NCBI GenBank assembly: GCA_945902255.1
Contig: CAMDMO010000082.1
Coordinates: 1 to 6,553, forward strand
DNA length: 6,553 nt
Source: Rickettsia typhi
GTDB lineage: Bacteria; Pseudomonadota; Alphaproteobacteria; Rickettsiales; UBA1997
Reading direction: 5' to 3'
Made by a program: the position numbers and the translations under genes. Below are positions 1 to 5,539 of the stretch, piece by piece. The notes under the pieces are model-generated. The model saw nothing but the letters and a program-made list of their open reading frames with translations. It was not told the origin of the DNA and searched no databases. Position 1 is the first letter of the stretch. Every line of letters begins with the position of its first letter.

Positions 1-16
1 ATTTAAAATTTGCTTC

Positions 17-45
17 AAGCCCTTTTAATTAGAGGCTTTTAAGCC
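17..45. other. Overlapping inverted-repeat arms upstream of the acetyltransferase gene
   Basis: Three five-base arms alternate: AAGCC at 17-21, GGCTT at 34-38 and AAGCC at 41-45. The middle arm can pair with either neighbour, giving two mutually exclusive stems. The first stem is followed only by a short run of T (to position 40), so it could be a weak terminator of a gene lying left of the window. No coding sequence can be assigned to positions 1-70. The arms are short and AT-rich DNA yields such pairings by chance, so this is a weak call. Confidence 0.2.
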
Positions 46-70
46 AATATCTTCAAATACAGAAATTAAA

Positions 71-505
71 ATGCAAATAAAAGAAATTCAAACTCGTGAA
101 GAAATTGCAGAAACCTATAATGTTTTGCTGCAAATTTACGATGATCTAAATAGCGAAACCTATGTGGAAGATGTTTTGAATATGATGCAGCGCGGTTATA
201 AAATGGCAGCGGTTTTTGAAGATATGGCTGTGGAAAATGGCCGCTGTATTGGTGTGATTGGCATTCGTTCAATTAGAAAACTTCACTATGGTAAAGCGAT
301 AGAAATTGAAGATTTTATGATTGATCGCAAAAAACGCGGAATTGGCGTGGGTAAAATGCTAATTCGTTGGGCAGAATGGCAATCTGCTATCTTTGGTTGT
401 AAAAATATTATAGGCAATCTTGAGACAAAAAGATTGGAATCGCAAAAAATCTTTTCTCGCGAAGGGTTTATTCTGGATGGATTTTTCTTTAAAAAACACT
501 CTTAA
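71..505 (+). CDS. GNAT family N-acetyltransferase
   Basis: Probable acetyl-CoA-dependent N-acetyltransferase of 144 residues, a normal length for a single-domain GNAT protein; it should be cytoplasmic, with no signal peptide or membrane segment. The N-terminal half (about 1-50) is helical and acidic. The beta strands leading to motif A are visible around 58-85 (GVIGIRS, then IEIEDFMID). The acetyl-CoA pyrophosphate loop is at 87-98, with R89-G90-I91-G92-V93-G94 fitting the R/Q-x-x-G-x-G/A signature. The motif B-like helix ESQKIFSREGF (123-133) is typical of the family C-terminus. The substrate cannot be read from the sequence: small molecule, peptide or protein are all possible. The gene heads a tight plus-strand run, with its stop 10 bases before the YihY-like gene. 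There is no clear ribosome binding site, and this ATG was chosen because it gives the full fold. Confidence 0.8.
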   Translation: MQIKEIQTREEIAETYNVLLQIYDDLNSETYVEDVLNMMQRGYKMAAVFEDMAVENGRCIGVIGIRSIRKLHYGKAIEIEDFMIDRKKRGIGVGKMLIRWAEWQSAIFGCKNIIGNLETKRLESQKIFSREGFILDGFFFKKHS

Positions 506-515
506 AATTTGTTAA

Positions 516-1394
516 ATGAAGTTCACGAAATTTTCTTATAATTTTCGCAAATATTTAATTCTGCCTTTTAAAATTCTTCGTATTGCGGTCATTGATACCA
601 TAAGGCAAGATGGCGTGGAACACGCTGGTTATTTAGCTTTTTTAAGCATCTTATCTTTATTCCCATTTTTAATTTTTTTAATTTCAATTGTAGGTTTTTT
701 TGGCGCTTCTGAAGATGGGGCAAAAATCATACAAACCATTTTATCTGCCGCGCCCAGAGAAGTTGCAGATGCCCTAGCTCCTAGGGTTCATGAAATTGTT
801 TCGGGGCCTCCTCAAACCTTTTTAACTCTTGCAATTATTGGCGTAATTTGGACTGCTTCTTCTTCGGTTGAAGGATGTCGCACAATTCTAAATAGAGCTT
901 ACAGAATAGCATTTCCGCCGCCTTATATTCTGCGAAGATTAATCAGTATTGCCGAATTTTTTATAATAATTTCAATCGTTGTTGCAAGCATTGCCATGTT
1001 CATCGTGGTGCCAGCAATTTTGCAAGATCTTGAGCTAAAATTTTCTTTTAATTTAACCTTCGATTATGATGCATTTCATTTGCGCCATTTTGTAATATTT
1101 ATTTTACTTACATGTTCAACTTCTGCGCTTTATTACGCTCTGCCCAACGCAAAACAAAAAATTACACAAACTCTTCCGGGATCAATATTAGCGGTAATTT
1201 TGTGGTTTGTTTTACAATGCTTGTTCTCGCTTTATCTTGATAATTTTCATCAGTTTAATTTGGTTTATGGCTCGCTTGCGGGCGTAATTATTTCTTTGAT
1301 GTTTTTTTATTTAATTAGTTTAGTTTTTATTCTTGGCGCAGAATTTAATTATCATTTTCATCGTACTTACAAAATATTTTTAAGAAAAAAATAG
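516..1394 (+). CDS. YihY/virulence factor BrkB family inner-membrane protein
   Basis: Integral membrane protein of 292 residues, the usual length for the YihY/BrkB family (once misnamed ribonuclease BN). About six hydrophobic helices are visible: roughly 38-62, 102-118, 145-167, 189-208, 220-241 and 250-277. Family hallmarks are the early H36-A-G-Y-L-A-F-L-S-I-L-S-L-F-P segment, the W112-T-A-S-S-S stretch, the P221-G-S region entering helix 5, and the YGSLAGVI...FFYL...LGAEFN signature near 251-278. The N-terminus (1-30) and C-terminal tail (HFHRTYKIFLRKK) are basic, placing both ends in the cytoplasm by the positive-inside rule. The family's biochemical role is unsettled; BrkB was linked to serum resistance in Bordetella, and a transporter role has been proposed. 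The stop codon directly abuts the folC start, so the two are probably translated together. Confidence 0.88.
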   Translation: MKFTKFSYNFRKYLILPFKILRIAVIDTIRQDGVEHAGYLAFLSILSLFPFLIFLISIVGFFGASEDGAKIIQTILSAAPREVADALAPRVHEIVSGPPQTFLTLAIIGVIWTASSSVEGCRTILNRAYRIAFPPPYILRRLISIAEFFIIISIVVASIAMFIVVPAILQDLELKFSFNLTFDYDAFHLRHFVIFILLTCSTSALYYALPNAKQKITQTLPGSILAVILWFVLQCLFSLYLDNFHQFNLVYGSLAGVIISLMFFYLISLVFILGAEFNYHFHRTYKIFLRKK

Positions 1395-2681
1395 ATGAAA
1401 TTACCATTTTGGCCAGATCCGAAAAAATATCGCGATATTGATTTGGGCCTAGAAAGAGTAAATCTACTACTTTCAAGAATTGGTAATCCTCATTTAAAAC
1501 TTCCTCCCGTAATTCATATTGCAGGCACTAATGGCAAGGGTTCTACTTTGTCTTTTTTGCGACAAATTTTTCAAGAAGCAAATTTTACTACTCACGCTTA
1601 CATTTCGCCGCACTTAGTTAATTTTAACGAAAGAATAATTTTAGCAGATAAGAAAATTTCAGATAAATTTTTAAATGAAATTTTATTAGAATGTCAAAAA
1701 GCCGCAGAAAAATCTCCAGCAATTGATGTAACTTTTTTTGAAGGAATTACCGTTGCAGCTTTTTTGGCGTTTAGTCGCATAAAAGCTGATATTTTATTAC
1801 TTGAAACCGGAATGGGCGGAAGGCTTGACGCCACAAATATTTTGCCAGAAGTTTTATGTTCAATAATTACGCCAATCGCTTTTGATCACACTGATTTTTT
1901 AGGAAAAACTTTGGCAAAAATTGCTTTTGAAAAAGCTGGAATAATTAAGAAAAATTCCTTGGTAATTGTTGGAAAACAAAAAATTTCAGCTTCAAAAACT
2001 ATAAAAAATCAGGCTTTAAAATTACGGTCTAAAACAAAGTTTTTTGGGCAAGATTGGCAAGTTAAAAAAAGTAAAAAATCATGGCAATATATTGCTAAAA
2101 ATCATGCGGCAATTGATTTTCCTCTACCATCTTTATCTGGAGATCATCAGGTTGAAAATGCTTCGGTTGCAATTACTGCGGCAATTGCTTGTAAAAAATT
2201 TAAAATAACTAACAATCACATTAAATCGGCCTTAACCAAAACTTTTTGGCCAGCGCGTTTACAAAAAATTACTTCAGGAAAATTCTTTAAAATTTTACCA
2301 GAAAATTATGAATTATATCTTGATGGAAGTCATAATTTGCAAGGTTGTGAAACAATTAAAAAATTTTTAAAATTACAGAAAAATAAAAAAGTTTTTGTGA
2401 TTTTTTCAATGTTAAAAGATAAGGATTGCGAAGGTTTTTTAAAAAAAATATCTGGTGAGATTGACAAATTATATGCAATTGAAATTCCAGACGAGCCTAA
2501 GTCTCGTAGCGCTTTAGAAATTCAAAAAATTGCTAGTAAAGTTGGAATAAAATCAAGTGTGGCAATAGATTTTGAAGAAGCTTTTGCTGATATTTTAAAA
2601 TCTAATAAATTGAATAAAAATTCTGTTATTATGGTTTGTGGTTCACTTTATTTGGCGGGGAACTTTTTGTCTATTTTATAG
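1395..2681 (+). CDS. folC: Bifunctional folylpolyglutamate synthase/dihydrofolate synthase
   Basis: Mur-ligase-like ATP-dependent ligase of 428 residues, a full-length FolC. It adds L-glutamate to folates and, in bacteria, usually also makes dihydrofolate from dihydropteroate in the cytoplasm. The ATP-binding P-loop HIAGTNGKGST is at 41-51. The folate-side motif SPHLVNFNERI is at 71-81, ETGMGGRLDATN at 137-148 and DHTDFLG at 164-170. FEKAGI holds K180, which aligns with the lysine carbamylated in E. coli FolC (K188). GDHQVENASVAI is at 249-260, and the C-terminal domain has DGSHN at 310-314 and closes with MVCGSLYLAG. Whether the dihydrofolate synthase activity is kept cannot be decided by eye. 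The ATG follows the upstream TAG with no gap, suggesting translational coupling. The gene is very lysine-rich and AT-rich like its neighbours, and looks intact. Confidence 0.96.
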   Translation: MKLPFWPDPKKYRDIDLGLERVNLLLSRIGNPHLKLPPVIHIAGTNGKGSTLSFLRQIFQEANFTTHAYISPHLVNFNERIILADKKISDKFLNEILLECQKAAEKSPAIDVTFFEGITVAAFLAFSRIKADILLLETGMGGRLDATNILPEVLCSIITPIAFDHTDFLGKTLAKIAFEKAGIIKKNSLVIVGKQKISASKTIKNQALKLRSKTKFFGQDWQVKKSKKSWQYIAKNHAAIDFPLPSLSGDHQVENASVAITAAIACKKFKITNNHIKSALTKTFWPARLQKITSGKFFKILPENYELYLDGSHNLQGCETIKKFLKLQKNKKVFVIFSMLKDKDCEGFLKKISGEIDKLYAIEIPDEPKSRSALEIQKIASKVGIKSSVAIDFEEAFADILKSNKLNKNSVIMVCGSLYLAGNFLSIL

Positions 2682-2928
2682 ATTTGCCGATATAGTTTAT
2701 ATTTGCAAATTCCAGATAAAAAGTGCGCCTACCAATTCCGTTATCTTTGACGCGAAGCTTATAGAGTATGACACGGAAGCTAGCTTTTGCAGATAAGCTT
2801 ATGAGATCTTGCGTCTTGTATTCTAAGAATGACAGGTGTTTATAATTTTTATCCTGAATTGGCTTTAAGAGTTTGCAATTATTAATGTCAAATGCTTCTA
2901 TCGAAGGACTGATGTTATTAATTATATA
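2674..2928 (-). pseudogene. Open frame without a start codon, possible gene remnant or coding-like repeat
   Basis: On the minus strand 85 consecutive sense codons lie between a TAA (complement of 2929-2931) and a TAG (complement of 2671-2673, inside the folC 3' end). No ATG, GTG or TTG occurs in this frame, so it is not an ordinary gene. The reading includes segments such as LISLSAKASFRVILYKL and VKDNGIGRRTFYLEF. I recognise no family. An 85-codon frame free of stops is unusual in DNA this rich in A+T, which is the reason for listing it. It overlaps the palindromic repeat at 2718-2830, and the related block near 6466-6482 reads VKDDG in the equivalent frame, so the frame may belong to the repeat rather than to a decayed gene. 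Chance remains possible. Confidence 0.25.
2718..2830. repeat. Palindromic intergenic repeat, copy 1
   Basis: The folC-to-next-gene gap (2682-2952) holds a compact, palindrome-rich block. GACGC-G-AAG at 2749-2757 pairs with CTTGCGTC at 2808-2815. Inside it AAGCTTAT (2755-2762) pairs with ATAAGCTT (2793-2800). Perfect palindromes AAGCTAGCTT (2777-2786) and ATAAGCTTAT (2793-2802) sit between, and ATTCT-A-AGAAT closes the block at 2820-2830. Two 17-base blocks match the end of the window at 14 of 17 positions each: 2737-2753 with 6466-6482 in the same orientation, and 2799-2815 with 6478-6494 in the opposite orientation. ACCAATTC at 2731-2738 recurs at 6537-6544. This resembles the dispersed palindromic elements of Rickettsiales genomes, but I cannot assign it to a named family. 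Confidence 0.5.
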
Positions 2929-2952
2929 TTAACTTTCTAACTATAAAAATAT

Positions 2953-3489
2953 ATGGCTCGCCCTACCGATGTTATTAAACCTAATCCATTATTAGAACGA
3001 GGAAAAAAGGTTGTTGATAATCCTTTAATGGAAGCTGCTATAAGAGCGCAAGAGATTAGGGATAAAGAAACTGCTGAGAATCCAACTCTAGAAGGTCTTG
3101 CGGCTCCTGAGTTAGGAGCTGTTGTTGCTGAGCAAGAGACGGTAGTTGAAAAAGATCCTACTCGGAGAGATAATCCTATGGGAGGGATTGGCTCAGTGAG
3201 GACGGACGGTCCTGCGGCATTATTCACTCTAGAAGCATTAGCTGGAGCGCCAATGCCAACTTTAGGTGGTGGAGGTGGATCTGCTGGTGCTGCATCAGCT
3301 GCTTCTGAAGCTACTGTTTTTGATGATTATGGAGAAGAAGGATTGGATGGAGTGTTGAAGCTAACTCTTGAAGATTTGGCTGTCGATGAAGAGAAGCCAA
3401 ATGCCGCAATTGCAAAAAAAGATGCAAGAAATGATGCCAGCGCTATGGCTCTTAAACCAGTTAAGGTTAGAGAACCGTCAACAACTTAG
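2953..3489 (+). CDS. Hypothetical Ala/Gly/Glu-rich, probably disordered protein with three TLExLA motifs
   Basis: A 178-residue protein that I do not recognise. It has no signal peptide, membrane segment or cysteine, and only single Tyr and few aromatic residues, so it looks soluble and largely disordered. The N-terminal third is charged, with N-P motifs at 11, 23, 43 and 74 (NPLL, NPLM, NPTL, NPMG). TLEGLA, TLEALA and TLEDLA start at residues 45, 92 and 138, a spacing of 47 and 46; the first two share the ten bases ACTCTAGAAG. A GGGGGSAGAASAASEA linker lies at about 105-120, and the C-terminal part alternates acidic and basic stretches. G+C is about 40-50% in the stretches I counted, well above folC next door. 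The gene stands alone behind the repeat and converges on the nuo operon with a 6-base gap. No clear ribosome binding site precedes the ATG. It could be a scaffold, secreted or structural protein; nothing decides between these. Confidence 0.65.
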   Translation: MARPTDVIKPNPLLERGKKVVDNPLMEAAIRAQEIRDKETAENPTLEGLAAPELGAVVAEQETVVEKDPTRRDNPMGGIGSVRTDGPAALFTLEALAGAPMPTLGGGGGSAGAASAASEATVFDDYGEEGLDGVLKLTLEDLAVDEEKPNAAIAKKDARNDASAMALKPVKVREPSTT

Positions 3490-3495
3490 GCGTAA

Positions 3496-3909
3496 TTAAA
3501 AAATATAATTAATAAAATTTGCAATAGAAAAAACATCGATCACCACAGTCACGAACACTGGATTCCATTCACTTAAAGGTTCCTGCAAGAATAATTTTCT
3601 AATAAATCTTTTTCCAAAATCTTTTCTAGCTAAAATTCGTAAATTTCGTTTTTCTTCTTTGGTAAGTTTTGGTTTTTTAGGAGAGCATTTCTTTAGAACG
3701 TAAATATGCCAAACAAAATAAACACAGATTAATACAGAAATTGTAATATCAAAAAAACGATAATGACCACCGCCAATTGCTAAGCGATTGATAAGATATG
3801 ATGTTACATAAGCAATTGCTCCCCAATACCAAATAAGATTATGGATAGTTTCTTCACCCCTCATGGCAGCCTTAAAAGAAGCCTCAATCTTGTTAAGAGT
3901 TTGATTCAT
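3496..3909 (-). CDS. Small basic membrane protein at the end of the nuoABC operon
   Basis: A 137-residue protein of unknown function. Three hydrophobic segments are visible: about 24-45 (IWYWGAIAYVTSYLI), 52-72 (FFDITISVLICVYFVWHIYVL) and 117-136 (VFVTVVIDVFSIANFINYIF). Between the second and third lies a strongly basic stretch (73-105, KKCSPKKPKLTKEEKR and onward), probably cytoplasmic. The frame is open up to an ATG at 3972, but that start would run 59 bases into nuoC. The ATG at 3909 lies 4 bases after the nuoC stop and is preferred. Sitting last in a nuoA-nuoB-nuoC transcript, it could be co-regulated with complex I or assist its assembly, but that is guilt by position only. It is not a recognisable Nuo subunit; its length and tryptophan/tyrosine-rich first helix suit a conserved lineage-specific membrane protein rather than a spurious frame. 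Confidence 0.7.
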   Translation of the reverse strand: MNQTLNKIEASFKAAMRGEETIHNLIWYWGAIAYVTSYLINRLAIGGGHYRFFDITISVLICVYFVWHIYVLKKCSPKKPKLTKEEKRNLRILARKDFGKRFIRKLFLQEPLSEWNPVFVTVVIDVFSIANFINYIF

Positions 3910-3913
3910 AAAA

Positions 3914-4507
3914 TTATTTTTTATTTTCTGGAATTTTATAAGCAGTTCCTTCCCAAGGCATTTCAAAATCAAAATTGCGGAATTCTTGCATTAATTTTAC
4001 AGGTTCATAAATAACTTTTTTTTGCTCTTCATCATAGCGAACTTCTTTATAACCAGTTAGCGGAAAATCTTTGCGAAGTGGATGACCTTCAAAACCGTAA
4101 TCAGTAAGAATTCTGCGTAAGTCGGGATGATTGCTAAAAACAATTCCATACATATCAAAAGCTTCGCGTTCAAACCATCCAGCTGAAGAAAATGCAGAAA
4201 TCGCGCTTGGCACTTCTTCATTTTCATTTAAGGCTACTTTAACAGTGATGCGATTATTAAGTTTTAAGCTTAATAAATTGTAAATTACTTCAAAGCGAGG
4301 TGATCTTAGGCCAAGTAAATCAGCGCCAAAAACATCTAATAAAATTTTAAAAGATAGTTTTTCATCATCGCGTAAAAATTCTAAAAATTCGATAATTTTA
4401 GTGGGTTTTACATAGATAATTAGATTATCGTGAGTGATTGAAGTTTCGCCTATATCAGCAAAATTTTCTTTGATATAATCAGCTTGTAATTGAAGGTTTT
4501 GAATCAT
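3914..4507 (-). CDS. nuoC: NADH-quinone oxidoreductase subunit C
   Basis: The 30 kDa-type subunit of the peripheral arm of complex I, with no cofactor of its own; it packs against NuoD and NuoB near the quinone site on the cytoplasmic face. At 197 residues it is the stand-alone form, not the NuoCD fusion found in E. coli. The family core is clear: WFEREAFDMYGI at 111-122, then the signature region 127-150 opening with HPDLRRILTDYGF and containing GHPLRKDFPL. The tail carries EYxxV-like KEVRYDEE and EPVKLMQEFRNFDFEMPWEG, typical of alphaproteobacterial and mitochondrial NuoC. The start lies 12 bases after the nuoB stop, in a run of A residues without a Shine-Dalgarno motif. nuoD does not follow, although it does in many bacteria, so the operon is split here. 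Confidence 0.97.
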   Translation of the reverse strand: MIQNLQLQADYIKENFADIGETSITHDNLIIYVKPTKIIEFLEFLRDDEKLSFKILLDVFGADLLGLRSPRFEVIYNLLSLKLNNRITVKVALNENEEVPSAISAFSSAGWFEREAFDMYGIVFSNHPDLRRILTDYGFEGHPLRKDFPLTGYKEVRYDEEQKKVIYEPVKLMQEFRNFDFEMPWEGTAYKIPENKK

Positions 4508-4519
4508 TTTTTAAAAAAA

Positions 4520-5044
4520 TTAACGATTGAATTTTCCAGTTCTTCTAATTTTTCTTTGTAATAATAAAATGCCGTAAAGCAAAGCCTCTGCAGTTGGAGG
4601 ACATCCTGGAACGTAAACATCAACAGGAACAATGCGATCGCAACCGCGAACCACTGAGTAGGAATAATGATAATATCCACCACCATTGGCGCAAGATCCC
4701 ATTGAAATTACATATCTAGGTTCTGCCATTTGGTCGTAAACTTTACGCAAAGCTGGCGCCATTTTATTGGTTAGAGTTCCTGCTACAATCATAACATCAG
4801 ATTGGCGAGGTGAGGGGCGAAATATTAAGCCAAAACGATCTAAATCGTAACGGCTAGCAGCGGTTTGCATCATTTCAACCGCGCAACAAGCGAGTCCAAA
4901 TGTCATTGGCCAAAGTGAGCCAGAGCGTGCCCAATTTGCTAAATCATCTAATTTTGCAGTAACAAAGCCGCGATTATTAATTTCTTCTGCAGCTTGATTG
5001 AGAATTGCATCTTGGTTTAATGGGCTAAGATTTAAGCTTGTCAT
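4520..5044 (-). CDS. nuoB: NADH-quinone oxidoreductase subunit B (iron-sulfur cluster N2)
   Basis: The PSST-type subunit of complex I that carries cluster N2, the last electron carrier before ubiquinone. The protein has 174 residues. The four expected [4Fe-4S] ligands are all present: the tandem C53-C54 in GLACCAVEMM, C118 in MGSCANGGG and C148 in VPGCPPTAEAL. Other family blocks are ARSGSLWPMTFG (39-50), RYDLDRFG (65-72), RPSPRQSD (76-83) and MAEPRYVISMG (106-116). The N-terminal 30 residues are variable, as usual, and the chosen ATG gives the length normal for alphaproteobacteria. It sits between nuoA (15-base gap) and nuoC (12-base gap). A shorter frame running antisense-shifted through its 3' half is a shadow. 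Confidence 0.98.
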   Translation of the reverse strand: MTSLNLSPLNQDAILNQAAEEINNRGFVTAKLDDLANWARSGSLWPMTFGLACCAVEMMQTAASRYDLDRFGLIFRPSPRQSDVMIVAGTLTNKMAPALRKVYDQMAEPRYVISMGSCANGGGYYHYSYSVVRGCDRIVPVDVYVPGCPPTAEALLYGILLLQRKIRRTGKFNR

Positions 5045-5059
5045 TGTTTTAGTTAAAAT

Positions 5060-5458
5060 TTATTTCCACTCTAGAGCGCCGCGTTTCCACTCGTAAACGA
5101 AGCCTATTGTTAGTAGGGTTAAAAATATCATCATTGACCAAAATCCAAAAACTCCGATTTTAGTAAGAGAAACTGCCCAAGGGAATAAAAATGCTATTTC
5201 AAGGTCAAAAATTATGAATAAAATTGCGACTAAATAAAATTGCACATCAAACTTGTTTCTAACCATTCCTTCCCCTTCAAATCCGCACTCATAAGGTGAA
5301 AGTTTTTCTCTGTCAGATGATTTTCTTTTATTAAGAATGAAAGGTATAATAATTATTACACAAGAAAGACCTATTGCGATTGCTAGAAAGAGTAGAATCG
5401 GCAAATATTGTGCTGAGATAAAATTAGCGCTATAAATTTTCGCCTCTATTGAATCCAT
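5060..5458 (-). CDS. nuoA: NADH-quinone oxidoreductase subunit A
   Basis: Small membrane subunit of complex I, the ND3 counterpart, lying at the base of the quinone-access path. It has 132 residues with three membrane helices at about 18-41, 72-93 and 102-124. The first loop carries the diagnostic Y56-E-C-G-F motif; C58 matches the mobile-loop cysteine of mitochondrial ND3. The second helix holds FDVQFYLVAILFIIFDLEIAF-type sequence (70-90) with its conserved acidic residues D85 and E87, followed by FPWA. The C-terminus ends EWKRGALEWK, as in other proteobacterial NuoA proteins. It is the first gene of the minus-strand operon, 38 or so bases downstream of the inferred transcription start of the promoter at 5503-5531. 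Confidence 0.97.
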   Translation of the reverse strand: MDSIEAKIYSANFISAQYLPILLFLAIAIGLSCVIIIIPFILNKRKSSDREKLSPYECGFEGEGMVRNKFDVQFYLVAILFIIFDLEIAFLFPWAVSLTKIGVFGFWSMMIFLTLLTIGFVYEWKRGALEWK

Positions 5459-5502
5459 AATTATTTAGATGTTGATTGAATTTAAATAAAATTAATCACA
5501 AA

Positions 5503-5531
5503 ATAATAAAACTTGTTTGTAACAAAATCAA
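5503..5531 (-). promoter_or_regulatory. Predicted sigma70-type promoter of the nuoABC operon
   Basis: On the minus strand TTGATT (complement of 5526-5531) is followed after exactly 17 bases by TATTAT (complement of 5503-5508). These match the -35 consensus at 4 of 6 and the -10 consensus at 5 of 6 positions. Transcription would begin near 5496, giving a leader of about 40 bases before the nuoA ATG. The -35 box ends only 8 bases before the dapA start codon, so polymerase at nuo would cover the dapA translation start region. The small symmetrical element TTTGT-A-ACAAA (5516-5526) lies in the spacer and could be an operator, but it is too short to call. I found no comparably good promoter for dapA in the same 81 bases. 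Confidence 0.5.
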
Positions 5532-5539
5532 TTTAAAAT

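Noticed and set aside
66..272. A 68-codon minus-strand frame opposite the acetyltransferase
   Set aside because: It is antisense to a gene with a clear acetyl-CoA loop, and is rich in His, Phe and Tyr as expected from the reverse of Lys/Glu codons.
3103..3119. GCTCCT-GAGTT-AGGAGC hairpin inside the 178-residue gene
   Set aside because: A perfect six-base stem with a five-base loop, but it lies mid-gene, has no T tract, and can arise from the Ala-Pro-Glu-Leu-Gly-Ala codons alone.
2937..3227. A 96-codon open frame with ATG on the minus strand, opposite the 178-residue gene
   Set aside because: It lies almost wholly antisense to the longer plus-strand frame, has a Ser/Ala-rich composition typical of an antisense reading of Ala/Glu-rich codons, and shows no domain. 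The plus-strand frame is longer, with structured motif repeats.
3490..3495. A bidirectional terminator between the two convergent genes
   Set aside because: Only six bases separate the stop codons, and the flanking symmetry is A/T-only (TAATTA elements) without a G+C stem.
4504..4686. A 60-codon minus-strand frame overlapping nuoB
   Set aside because: It is another frame of the 3' half of nuoB, whose cluster ligands and family blocks make nuoB certain.
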